Shown piece by piece: positions 33,421-44,087 of a stretch of 64,000 bases of DNA. The DNA comes from Cyrtodaria siliqua. Its lineage: Eukaryota > Mollusca > Bivalvia > Adapedonta > Hiatellidae. The notes under the pieces are model-generated. The model worked only from the letters and a program-made list of their open reading frames with translations, did not search any database and was not told the DNA's origin. The stretch lies in the NCBI GenBank assembly GCA_037043455.1, contig JAWPHD010010957.1, positions 1 through 64,000 on the forward strand. The letters are read 5' to 3'. Numbering within the stretch: the first letter of the stretch is position 1; each line of letters begins with the position of its first letter. The position numbers and the translations under genes were made by a program.

Positions 33421-34562
33421 CATTTTAGCTCTACTGGCCAAAGGCCATCACAGCTTACGGGATGGCGAGTTGTCCGTCGTCCGTCGCCTGTCGTCCGTCG
33501 GTCCCTCCTTTAACTTTTACCTCGTTAATACGATAGGGCCTTCATTTTTCATCCGATATGAACCAAACTTTACCCGATTGTTAATCAATGAAAGCTCAGA
33601 CAAGTTCGAAAACCAGCCTGATCGAACCTGTAACAACAGAGTTATGGCCCTTGATTTAGTATAAAATGCTATAGTTTGCCTCGTTAAGCCGATAGCTCCT
33701 TCATTTTGCGTCCGATTTTTACCAAACTTTACCAGATTGTTAATATGAATAAAAGCTCAGAAAAGCTAGATCTGCACCAGTAACAGCGGAGTTATGGCAC
33801 TTGATTAGTTAAACATGCTATATTTTGTCTCGTTAAGACGACAGGGCCTTCATTTTACATCCGATCTTTACTAAACTTTACCAGAATGTAAATATCAACG
33901 AAAGCTCGGATAAGTTCGAAAACCAGCCAGAAACGGAGTTATGGCCCTAGATTTAGTTAAAATGCTTTATTTTGCCTCGTAAAGACGATAGAGCATTCAG
34001 TCTTTACCAAACTTTACCAGATTGTTAACATCAATGAAAGCTTGGACAAGTTTGAAAACCAACCAAATCGGATTAGTAACATCGGAGTTATTAGCCCTTA
34101 ATTTAGTTTTAATATTGGTCTATTTTTCCTCGTTAAGATGATAGGGCCTTCATTTTCCATCCGATCTTTAGATCAACTAGATCGGAAAAATGCTAAAAAT
34201 GCTATATAGTTAAAAATGCTATATTTTGCACCGTTAAGACGATAGGGCCTTCTTTTGGCCGCATTTAAATGAAACTTTGCAGGGATGATCAGTACCAAGC
34301 CTAGTTGTACATATCGTCACCGTGTTCCGGTTAAATTGTTTTATGGCCCTTTAAAGGTTTTAATACACAATCTTTGTCTGGACTAGTTCTCCTGAACCCC
34401 CGGCCGGATTTAAACGAAACTTTTTAGGGATAAACAGTTCCAGGTCTAGTTGTGCATAGTATCGCTTTGTTTACGTTGAATGATTTTTGACAGAGTTATG
34501 GCCCCGTATACATAAGCTTTATCTTTAACCAGTAGAGCGTCCACAGGCCATTGGGCCTCTTG
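33421..34562. repeat. Second degenerate tandem repeat with mirrored ends
   Basis: Begins gctctactggccaaaggcca and ends accagtagagcgtccacagg plus ccattgggcctcttgta, loosely inverted to each other. Inside, units of about 170 bp share cgttaagacgatagggcctt, cattttncatccgat, aactttaccagattgttaa and gcggagttatggc. About six units of variable decay are present. No RT or transposase coding was seen. Confidence 0.75.
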
Positions 34563-35515
34563 TAGGTGGGTTGTTTCAATTCGCTTGATGATTTAGTATC
34601 ATGTGAAGAAAAAGGATTTTATTTGACTATTATACCCCAGCAAAAGGATCATACCCTCTAACAGAAGACTTCATTATTACATTTATAAAGATTAGGTAAG
34701 GCAGTCATATTATTTTCCCAATTCTGCATTTTTCTGCATATTTAGCACCTACTTAACATTTTAACTTTCAGTTACAAAATTTAAAAAAAAAAACATGGAT
34801 AAAAATTTATAAAATCTTTATGAATTGTTTTCTACCTTGTGCCTAATTTATGATAATATCAATTGCACCAAATGTGTTCTCTTATCGTTAATAAAGACTT
34901 CTAACGTTCTTCCCCATATAGTAAAAGACTTGAGCGAGGGGTATTTATTAGCCTTTGGCTTACATTTCTAGTTTTTCATATATGTTTAAAGAATTTAGAA
35001 AACATGAATGATTTCTGTAGTAAATGAGCTATATGTTGTATCTATTGTAATATTCAGAGCAATTATTAAAGGTGTGTTTTTGGATATTTATTGTAACGTT
35101 CATCTAATATATAGTCATCGTTTATGAAAAGTGTATAACGTATTGTATTATTGATCATCAATTTGTGTGCCATCTTTCCATGTATGCTTATTTATACAAT
35201 GTGTTATGTACTAGAATAACGTGTATGTTTATGGTATTAAATGCCTCCTGCTTCGTAGTTGTTTATGTGGGTTCAGCCCTGACAGTCATAACAGTTTTAT
35301 CAGGAACGGAAGGTAAACCCATCTTCATTCCTAGAACGGCAGGTGATGATATCTTATCGCGATAAATAGGTGCAGTGAAACTGTGTAATAAAACAGACTC
35401 GAAGAATTGCCTTAAGCTACTGGTAAATATAGTGTGATAGGACTTGTGTATAAGAATTACAAACCGTGTATTAACTTCCATACCCCATTCAAGCCCTTCT
35501 GCAAAAAACGAAAAC
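34563..35515. other. Unannotated AT-rich stretch
   Basis: No gene supported. ORFs near 35165-35480 on both strands overlap and lack family signatures. Confidence 0.4.
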
Positions 35516-35735
35516 GGGGTTGGCTGGGGTATGAAATAATACCTTAATTTCGCTTAAAAAGTTTGCCTATTCTAAAATTAAAACATTTTATAGATATTTT
35601 TAAACAGGTTATCGCATTTTTTCATTAAAAAATGTTTTTAAACATGTTTTATTGTCGAAATATACGTTATATAATTCTGCTATAAGCTTTCCCATCACTT
35701 AATGAAATTAAGGCGGGACCACGTAATGATGTACT
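35515..35735 (+). repeat. Dispersed repeat, paralogous to 48680-48915
   Basis: Both copies share aaaacggggttggctggggt or its variant, atgaaataa-accttaattt, cattaa-atgttttaaac and the highly conserved aatgaaattaaggcgggacc plus acgtaatgat. Identity by eye is about 75-80%, higher at the ends than the middle, as expected if the ends are functional. Confidence 0.75.
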
Positions 35736-35739
35736 ATTT

Positions 35740-36460
35740 TACTTATCAAGAAAATCAGTTTTATTGTATTGTAAATGTTTGTTTAATATGAGGGAAATCA
35801 TTTTAATAGTTTAATGTAATAAAATATCTTCAATAAAATGTCTTGCTCTAATAGTAATGAAAAATATTTTTTTTTTAAAAAAAGTTTATGAAATTGATTG
35901 ATGACTTTCCACATGCTATAGAATATTATCAGTTTACTGCCCTTTTTTATTTTAATAATTGTTTACTATTCATCAGTGATGATTAATTAATAATCTGTAA
36001 GTTTAATTAATAAACTGTAAAATTTGTGTAATACAATTCAAACAGTTTTGAGTTGTATTCACTATTATATACACCCAAGTGACATAACTCTTAACCGCGT
36101 TTGCAAAACTATCTTATTAAATGCTATTCTTTACAACAAAAAAATCTGTTTCTATTATTAGCAGGTTTGTTACAGAATGTATTAACAAATGGGGAAAATT
36201 ATTATTACGTCAACATTTACACAAGTAATCTGTATCATCGGATGCTTTAAGATAAAGTTATCGGTTACTGTTATATGGTATTAATAACACTGCACGCCAA
36301 AGCGAAATGAAAAATAACTGGCTTTTCCAAGTAATCTATATAATAATATGTACAGTATAGTTTCTGTTAATGTGCTGTTTACCCCCATAAACTAAATGCA
36401 CTCCTAACTGGATACAGTCGGTGTTCTTCTGCTCTTTCTTCAGTAAACGGTAATTTAATA
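35740..36460. other. Unannotated AT-rich stretch
   Basis: No gene or RNA feature recognised. A few simple A/T runs (35865-35885). Confidence 0.4.
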
Positions 36461-36464
36461 TACT

Positions 36465-36720
36465 AGCGTCTCCTTGGCCGAGGTGTTAATGACGTTGGGT
36501 TGTAAACCTTCTCGCCTATCACCGCTGTGGGTTTGAATCCAACTTGTAAGTGAGGAAGTGTCGATTCTTACGAATGGCAGGAGGTGTGCAGTACTGGTTC
36601 TACCCAGAAAAAGTGAGCCTTCTGTCGCAACCACAAACATATCGACCGTCATATATAATCTTACATGTGTTGAAAATGACATAAAACACCCTATATATAA
36701 ACAAACAAACAAACAAATTA
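36465..36720 (+). mobile_element. SINE family C, near full length
   Basis: A tRNA-Ser/Leu-like head (tccttggccgaggtgttaat, B-box gggtttgaatcc near 36526) is followed by aagtgaggaagtgtcgattc, aggaggtgtgcagtactggt and catgtgttgaaaatgac. It ends in an (AAAC)n run at 36703-36716. It is a typical pol III-promoted SINE. Confidence 0.88.
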
Positions 36721-36954
36721 TTATCCTATCTGAATACCAATGTAAAACCTTCATGCATTTCTCATGAAACTTAAATTAATTCAAAATAGCCACGTAAAAC
36801 AATTATAAGCATGCGAACTATATTTTAGCCAACCTACCAATATAATTATGCAAAAGCGATCGATTGAGGATGGATTGAGGGGGAAAGCCTTGGTTATCCC
36901 AGGAGCAAAATACGTTGACAGAAAAAGAAATAAGCGTTTGACTTAAATATGTTG

Positions 36955-37090
36955 TTGTTTAACGACTCAGCAATAAATAATTTAGTTCCTTTGAGCCGAT
37001 TCCAGACTAATGGGAGGGGATACAAAGAAATCCGGGATAACCATACTCTTGCTATCGAATAAGCATGTTCGGTTCTTACATGCAGGGCGG
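36955..37090 (-). mobile_element. SINE family A, strongly degraded fragment
   Basis: The order of gttgtttaacgactcagc, ttgagccg, gggaggggatacaaagaaat, ccgggata and ctatcgaata follows the minus-strand order of family A, with many substitutions. An old copy. Confidence 0.6.
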
Positions 37091-37677
37091 ATTATAGATT
37101 GTTTTTAACACAGAAAATGCATTACATAACACGAATGGAACACTTCTTTACAAGTAAAATCAGTTATTCTGCCAGTTTCAGTGGCCTTTTATGATAGAGC
37201 ACGTCTTCTTTGTTCAATACATCTTAGCTATTTATTCATTACAGAGTATGTTTTCAAAAATATCGTATCAGAAATGTTCGATTAAAACACAGATTACTAC
37301 AGTGATATAAATGCAGTCAGTCGAACATCTATATCAAAGACAAACAATTTGATTGGTTAAAGGACGAATACATGATCATATTAATCGACATCCATTGTTG
37401 AATGAACTGTACGAAGAAATATTTCCGGAAATCAACAACAGCGAGAAACGCAAAAAAAAAGAAGATTATAATTGTTCGTTTCAAAAGTAAGACCTTTTAA
37501 CGGGTATTTTGTAATTATACGGATGTAATGTATTGTTATGTACGTTTATTTTTAAAAAAAAGTCAGCCTAATCATACAGCTTAATATAACGTCCTTCGGG
37601 AATTATTTTGGGCATTAACTGCTGTTTGATTAGGCTGTTACAGTTATTTATTTACGAAAATAACATTCATTAAACTA

Positions 37678-38291
37678 CGGAATTCTGTTAGGGCCATCGC
37701 GATGTCGCGTTTTCAATTTCGCGATATTGCGAGATTGCGAAATAAATTTCGCATTCTCGTCCTATTCTACATTGAGAAGAACGCGAAGTTTGCAAGCCAT
37801 TTTATCACGTTTTCATTTTGACGAGATCGCGAGAAGGCGAAATAAATCTCGCATTCTCGCCGTATTCTACAATGAAAAAAAACACGCGAGGAATGCAAAT
37901 CAAACTTCATGCAAACCTCGCGATTTTATTTTGACTAGATTCCGAGAATAAGTAATATTTTTCTTGTTTTTGCCCTCTGGTAAAAACGCAAGGTAAACTA
38001 ACCCAAAATTCACGTAATTCTCGCGATATAAACTCGCGAGGTTTGCACGAAGTTTGATTTGCAATCCTCGCGTGTTTTTTTTATTGTAGAATACGGCGAG
38101 AATGCGAGATTTATTTCGCATTCTCGCGATTTCGTCTGAATGAAAACGTGATAAAATCGCCATGTTAGCACGAAGTTTGGCTTGCAAACTTCACGTTTTT
38201 CTCGATTTAGAACAGGACGAGAATGCGAAATTTATTTCGCAATCTCTCGAATTTGAAAACTCGATATCGCGATGGCCCTAACAGGATTCCG
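37678..38291. mobile_element. 614-bp near-palindromic foldback element with TA flanks
   Basis: The left arm starts cggaattctgttagggccat and the right arm ends with the equivalent atggccctaacaggattccg; TA lies at 37676-37677 and 38292-38293. The arms pair over about 270 bp each with moderate mismatch around a short centre near 37950-38010. They hold repeated cgagaatgcgaaattta-like modules and many TCGCGA motifs, giving CpG density far above the surroundings. The short ORFs inside are mirror images on the two strands. Probably a non-autonomous Tc1/mariner-type foldback. Confidence 0.88.
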
Positions 38292-39350
38292 TATTAAACC
38301 CTTAAAACCTGGTCAAGCATCATTATAATCACGTCATTGTATGTTAATTTACGTCAAAGATTTCGCATTTAATTGTGTTTAACACGTTGGATCACATGTT
38401 ACTCAGAGCGAGACTTTTAATGTAAACATATACGTGTATTGTTTCCTGCTTTTTCTGGATGTGGACTTTATTGTTAGAGATTTCCTTTTGAGGGGGTGTA
38501 CTTTTATTTACACTGTCTTGTCAATTTGAGTGCTAAGACAGAATAATAGGGAAGTTGTGTACACTTAAAATCGATTTAAGCTAACCAGTGGGCCATATTG
38601 CCTTCTGACCATTCCAAGTCGGTAACCCTTTCTTCACAACTCTTTGTGTTGTGTATTGTCCTCTTCATTGTATAGGTAATTTGCTCTTTGTTAAAAAATG
38701 CTACATTTTAAAAATATATGGTAACTTTGCTGAAAACACACACTCGTATCTTTACTGTGCTGCCCTACGGTGACGTTGTTCACTTTTGCAATATAATGTG
38801 TATTCTATAATTGCTGTCTACCTTGATATTGCTACAAGTGAACATCGGCAGGTGAATAGAAAATTTAAATTTTAGACATCCCTACCTCACTGAATTAATT
38901 GAAATTTGTCACAACTGTTCTTGAATGTATGAAGATGTGATCAGTAAAATATGAAATCCGTTCAATACTTAAAAACTGCTACATTCTAAAAATCAGTTGT
39001 AACTTTGCTGAAAACACACACTCGTATCTTTACTACGCTGTGATTGGTTAAAAGCACTAGGGGTAAATTTGAATTTTGTACCAGGCAAAAAAATATGACT
39101 TTTATTAGCACTTTTAAGTATTGAATTGTGACAAATTTCAATTGATTCAGTTAGGTATGGATATCTAAAATTTAATTGTTTTCTTCAGTTATTAATTAGT
39201 TCAGTATATGATAACTGGGTATCGCCTTTGCACTTTAAACTGATACAATACTGATTTGAACGTAGCCTATATGTGAAAGGTTTAACATTAATTGTTACCA
39301 TAACATATTGAAACTGTGCTGTTGGTATGGCATTTAATTTATTTTGGTAG
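38292..39350. other. Non-coding stretch with nested repeats
   Basis: A segment with gctacatt-taaaaat and gctgaaaacacacactcgta occurs at 38699-38755 and 38979-39035. An inverted pair, 38861-38917 and 39124-39178, shares gaatta-ttgaaatttgtcac. These suggest an old element or an inverted duplication. No gene is seen. Confidence 0.5.
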
Positions 39351-39369
39351 CTGCTCTGCAATATATTGC

Positions 39370-39676
39370 CAATTGAATGTTGTTTAACGGCTCATCTTAT
39401 TTAGAGCCGCCCCAGAGAGAGGGGAAGGATACATAGGAATCCGGGAACCTGCCCTATTCTTATTATCGAATAGATTCCTACGGTTCTTTAACGCGCTCGG
39501 AGGATAGACCGATACACGGGATCGCCCGGTTTACGTCCCCATCCGACGGACGAGGCTAAGGGAACGTGTCTTGCCCAAGAACACACCGACTGAACTCAGT
39601 GGCACCACGGAGGATTGAACACGGGGCCTCCGGTTACAAATCCGCCGCGCTACCGACTGCGTCACGCCAGCTCTCC
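39370..39676 (-). mobile_element. SINE family A, near full length
   Basis: On the minus strand it gives the full order from gctggcgtgacgcagtcggt to the tail acattcaattgg. An imperfectly placed 10-bp repeat ctctgcaata at 39354-39363 and 39677-39686 is a likely target duplication. It is the best minus-strand copy. Confidence 0.92.
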
Positions 39677-40089
39677 CTCTGCAATACAATTTTAAATTAA
39701 TATTAGTACATGACGCAGCAAAACAGAAACTGTTGCTGCGTTCCGATTATTTATTCAATGCATCACAACTTCCACAGGTTCGCTTTTTTTAAATATTTAG
39801 TATGACATAGATGGTCTCTGATCACGGCTGTTGATGATAGATTATCGCGATAAATCACGGGCAATATTTGTTTGTATGGTGTTTTATATCCTTTTCAACA
39901 CTTGTAAGATTATATATGACTGTTGACTGTTTTGTGGTAGAGACAGACCACCCTCCATTTTTCCAGGGTAGAATCAGTACTGCACACCTCTCGCCATTCG
40001 TAAGTATCGACACTTCCTCATGATTCGTGTTCCTGGGATTCGAACCCGCATTGGTGAGAGGCGAAGGTTTACAACGCAACGTCGTTAAC

Positions 40090-40953
40090 GAAAACACAGT
40101 CACGGATATTTTTGCAGACGATACAACGCTTTCAACTTCTAATTCATCTCTTGTCGACGCTGCAAATTCACTCAATAATGACCTTATCAACATCAACGCC
40201 TGGTGCGATACTAATCGCATGTCTATCAATGCATCAAAAACAAAAATAATGAATCTCTCATCTAAGAACAAAATACATCATATGTATGATAATGCCCCTT
40301 GTATTCAGTTCAAAGATGAAACTATTAATTGTAGTTACGAAGAAAAAATACTCGGTGTTACAATTGACAATACCCTCTCTTGGAATACCAAATTGATAAA
40401 GTTCTGAAAAAATGTAATTCATTGTTATACCTGTTATCTCGCATAAAGATTTACCTTTCTATACCTATGCGTAAATTATTTTTCAATTCTTATATCTTAC
40501 CCAATCTTGATTACTGTTGTGTGATATGGGGAAATTGTAATACTTCTCTCGAAGATAAACGTGTAAGGTTCCAAAAAAGAGCTGCACGACTTATCCTAGA
40601 TAAAGAATTCGATACTCCTTCCGTTGAACTTTTTACCGAACTCAGTTGGATGACATTTCCCGAAAGAGTTATATTTCAAAAAGAAATCATTATGTTTAAA
40701 ACAGTTAATGACCAGACCCCTGCTTATCTTAAAGACGCATTTACTCTAACTTCAAATGTCCATTTGCGGAATCTAAGATCATCATCAAATCTACAGCTAT
40801 ATTCCCCCAGACCCAATAGTTAGTTATTCAGAAAGTCATTTGCTTATTCAGGCTCTAAAGTGTGGAACTCTCTTCCCCACCAGATACAAAATGCCCAATC
40901 TGTAAATCAATTCAAAACACTGTATTTACAGTGGATTCACCATCCGATATATT
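40090..40953 (+). pseudogene. LINE reverse transcriptase C-terminal half, frameshift and stop
   Basis: The frame reads DIFADDTTLSTSNSSLVDAA, including the FADD palm motif with two catalytic aspartates, then NAWCDTNRMSINASKTKIM and EKILGVTIDNTLSWN. A one-base shift at about 40385 moves to QIDKVLKKCNSLLYLLSRIK, LPNLDYCCVIWGNC and FQKRAARLILD. An in-frame TAG at about 40821 (after SPRPNS) is followed by more conserved codons, KVWNSLPHQIQNAQSVNQFK, to the final stop near 40953. The N-terminal half and any endonuclease are missing. RT of the CR1/L2/Jockey group is my best placement, without a search. Confidence 0.9.
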
Positions 40954-41138
40954 AGTAAATGACTAAGTCTTGCAGTTCTATTTAAACATATTTCCATTTA
41001 CTGAATATACCACTTTAAATGCATTTTTACTTGTAAATATTGTATATATTGTATTGTTGAGGGCCTCATGGTAGATTGACTAGTTTCAAATGAGTTCTCT
41101 TGTTAAATAAAGTCTTTATTATTATTATTATTATTAAG
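40090..41138 (+). mobile_element. 5'-truncated LINE (CR1/L2/Jockey-like) with GTTAAC target duplication
   Basis: It begins just before the RT palm motif and ends with ataaagtctttattattatt, an (ATT)n tail. Gttaac flanks it at 40084-40089 and 41139-41144. Truncation at the 5' end and a microsatellite tail are expected of target-primed reverse transcription. Confidence 0.88.
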
Positions 41139-41169
41139 TTAACCATTCAGCCACGGAGACGCTTTACAT

Positions 41170-41455
41170 TACGTAGATGTTTGTTTTGTTTCGAAGAATG
41201 TATGATTAAAATTGTTTCAATGTACATCACTATTGACGCTGGTTCCTTTAAGATATTTAAGGCTTGTACATACGTACGATGTTATTGCCAAGTATAGCAT
41301 ACGAAACTATTCTTGTGCACGGTTATGTGTCCCAGTGGTCATGCAGACCAAAAGAAAAACATAACTACATAATTTATGTTTTACTTTCATATTATATACT
41401 TTCCTGGAGAAAAACAGAAACAACACGACAATCAGTTTTAGTCAAACATCCTTGG
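41170..41455. other. Unannotated stretch
   Basis: Under 300 bases apart from the SINE and repeat neighbours; short ORFs without signature. Confidence 0.35.
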
Positions 41456-41720
41456 TATTGAATTGTCTTGAAATGCTTTTTGAAATAAATGCATTCGTTT
41501 CCCTCGTGAAAGATTTATTAATTCATCATTTAGTGACAGCACTCTGTCTCTGGTATTCAATGTGCCAAAATATTACAAAACCGAATTACCATAAAGGCTC
41601 ATGAAAGTCTCAGCTTTTATAACGTTTTCATATTACAAACTACCAAGGGAAGCAAAGATGTAAATCATCGGCAGTTTGCATAAAAGCACGATGTTTATAA
41701 ATGCATGAATGGATTAACGC
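41455..41720. repeat. Diverged repeat, paralogous to 17690-18020
   Basis: See the shared block order given for the 17.7-kb copy; landmarks here are tcatttagtgacagcact, actaccaagggaagcaaaga and gcagtttgcataaaagcacg. Some A/T-rich parts of the other copy are missing. Confidence 0.65.
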
Positions 41721-42084
41721 CGCATCGAAGTTGATCTGCCAGGAGATGAATTAAAATTGCCTCAATAGTGAACATAATTATGCTTTATTCAGCTGCCTCT
41801 CGATATATGAATTGCATTGGAAGGTGTAGACCATGGCAATTGTCACAACTGGCATTCAGTTGTTGGTGTAACGTGGTATGTATCGGCACAAAGTAGTATA
41901 CTCCAACCATCACATATGGCATAATCACATCTGTGAAAGCAACTTGTTGTTAGGATAATTGACTATATTCTTTTTATTATTATTATACGTTTTTCAAAAT
42001 GAGTTTGAAACGTTTCCTTTATTAAAGGAATATTTAGTTAAAATGATATTTCAGCTGAATCTTTGGCATAATAGTAATGTATAC

Positions 42085-42155
42085 GGATTGTCAATCCGGA
42101 CACGTGTATGGATTGTCAATCCGGACGTCTCGAGTTCGAATCCCGTGTTGGGCGA
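42085..42155 (+). mobile_element. tRNA-Asp-like fragment with duplicated anticodon arm
   Basis: Ggattgtcaatccggac occurs twice (42085-42101 and 42111-42127). Each could be an anticodon arm with GTC. The second is followed by gagttcgaatcccgtg, a B-box/T-arm-like block. The 5' half is degraded. It may be a SINE head remnant or a tRNA pseudogene; a working tRNA is unlikely because the D-arm is not recognisable. Confidence 0.4.
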
Positions 42156-42540
42156 ACTACTGACAGCGATGATTCCTTATATCGAATATCGATGTTGTTA
42201 CAACGGACGACGGATTAAAATAAAAAATTTCACTCCTTATAGTCGGGTTTACGACCATATTTCACAAGCTTGAATTTGGTAATCTATGCGTAGAATCTCT
42301 CCCATTTCCTATAGGTACTCGCCCACTAGCCTTATTCGAAAATATGTCTTGCTGCAGATGACATCCATGTTGTATTTTTCAGTTAATTTTAAGCAATTCA
42401 ATATTAAATACTAGTAATACAGAAATAATAAGATACGCGATTTGAGACCGTTGATTATTTGATTAATTATTTGTTTTGGGAGGGTGGGGGAGAGGAGGGT
42501 ACGAATTCCATTATAAAGCTAAAGTTTCTTTAAGGACAAA

Positions 42541-42765
42541 GATGCTACAAGTAATAGATAGTGTATGGTTTCATTGAGTTGGTTAATTTAAACCCATCGA
42601 GGTGTCCATTACAGCACCCTGCCATACTCTTTTTGTTTTGTAGCATGTTAACTGTTATTCTAACTGTTATTCTGACAGGTGGTATTTTCAATTAAACGAT
42701 TTACACCAGTGCTATTATAAAGAGAATTTTCAGTGACCAAGCTATAATGTGTTTTCTATTACATC
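42541..42765. repeat. Dispersed repeat related to 61-300
   Basis: Contains gatgctacaag near 42541 and tttgtagcatg near 42645 as an inverted pair, then a segment to 42760 that is the inverse of 61-145 (caattaaacgatttacacca, gagaattttcagtgacca). The two copies differ in how their parts are arranged. Confidence 0.6.
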
Positions 42766-43171
42766 TAGTGTGTTACTGTTGTTTAACGCAAGGAATGGGA
42801 AATATATTATTACGTCTTTTCTGCGCCAATTCTTACACAAGTTATGTGTTTTTTATTGTATATGTTTAAATAAACTGTTTGATATCGGGTCATAATGTTA
42901 TATGGTATCGATACTTCTGCACAACAATGCCAATAAAGCTATATATTTATTTTATAGACCGATTAACCTAGTCATATAATTCATTCGTTCACTGGTTTAT
43001 TGGTATTTTTCTGGATTGTTCTGTTGTTTTCATACACACCTTTATGAATATATAAACAGGTATCATATTCAGATTTAGTTTCTCAATATTTGAAAACTAA
43101 TGTTTTCGTATGACCTTGGTTAATTAATCGTTATGACTGGAAATATTTATGCTCTGTATTTTAGACAAACC

Positions 43172-43618
43172 TGCCAATATACCGATGTCCACACTGTACC
43201 ACAGCACACACACACGCCATGGTACCGATGTCCACATTGTACCACAGCACACACACACGCCATGGTACCGATGTCCAACACTGTACCAAAGCACACACAC
43301 GCCATGGTACCGATGTCCACATTGTTCCACAGCACACACACGCCATGGTACCGATATCCAACACTGAACCACAGCACACACACGCCATGTTACCGATGTC
43401 CACATTGTACCACAGCACACACAGGCCATGGTACTGATGTCCAACACTGAACCACAGCACACACACGCCATGGTACCGATGTCCACACTGTACCACAGCA
43501 CACACACGCCATGGTACCGATGTCCACACTGAACCACAGCACACACACGCCATGGTACCGATGTTCACACTGTACCACAGCACACACACGCTATGGTACC
43601 GATGACCATACTGTACCA
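43172..43618. repeat. 41-43-bp tandem repeat, about 11 copies
   Basis: Units of ccacagcacacacacgccat and ggtaccgatgtccacactgt. Two variants alternate irregularly: tccacattgtacc and tccaacactgaacc. Apparent His/Thr-rich and Cys/Val/Trp-rich ORFs on both strands come from the repeat. Confidence 0.95.
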
Positions 43619-43811
43619 GAAACTAATCAAATGAGCCAGTTAAATAATCAATAAGTTCAATAAACAAGGTAACACAATATATAGAGTGATGAACCACACT
43701 ATCGATGGTTATTGTATGAGGAGTTTTAAGAACTAACGTTTCAATGAAAGATATGCATAACTTCCGGGTTAACACATCTGCCATTGAAACTAGTATTTGA
43801 GTTACATAAAT

Positions 43812-43856
43812 GTGTTGTTTAACGGTTCATAAACACATATTTAGTTACTCAGAACC

Positions 43857-43903
<47 letters not shown>

Positions 43904-44065
43904 AATCATAAATCGGAATCCGGTATCATCCTACTCTTAATATCGAATGGACTACTCCGGTTTTTAAACATGTCCAGAGGAAAAACTTCAATACATGAAA
44001 CGCCAGGGTATCGTCTTCATTCGACGGACAAAGAGTTCTTGTTTTCGAAGAAACACAGGCTCGAA
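43812..44065 (-). mobile_element. SINE family A, degraded, with (AG)n expansion
   Basis: Order: gttgtttaacggttcataaa, ctcagaaccactcagagaga, the AG run, aatcggaatccggtatc, ctactcttaatatcgaatgg, catgtccagagga and cattcgacgga. The (AG)n run at 43861-43898 grew from the 'ccagagagagggg' of the SINE body. Confidence 0.75.
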
Positions 44066-44087
44066 CTTATCTTAAATGGAAGAAGTA

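Larger units (their letters stand above)
39869..41168 (-). mobile_element. SINE family C split by a LINE insertion
   Basis: 39869-40089 is the body and part of the tRNA-like head on the minus strand, with B-box complement gggattcgaaccc near 40036. It breaks at gttaac (40084-40089) and resumes at gttaaccattcagccacgga (41139-41158), the A-box side of the head. The two parts together make one complete element order, which shows that the intervening 1.05 kb was inserted. Confidence 0.85.

Noticed and set aside
37727..38187. Pair of ORFs with similar peptides on opposite strands
   Set aside because: They are the two arms of a palindromic element and not genes.
42085..42155. tRNA-Asp gene
   Set aside because: Anticodon arm is duplicated and the D-arm is not recognisable.
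43124..43589. His/Thr-rich and Cys/Val/Trp-rich ORFs of up to 142 codons
   Set aside because: They run through a 41-43-bp tandem array on both strands and shift frame with unit length.
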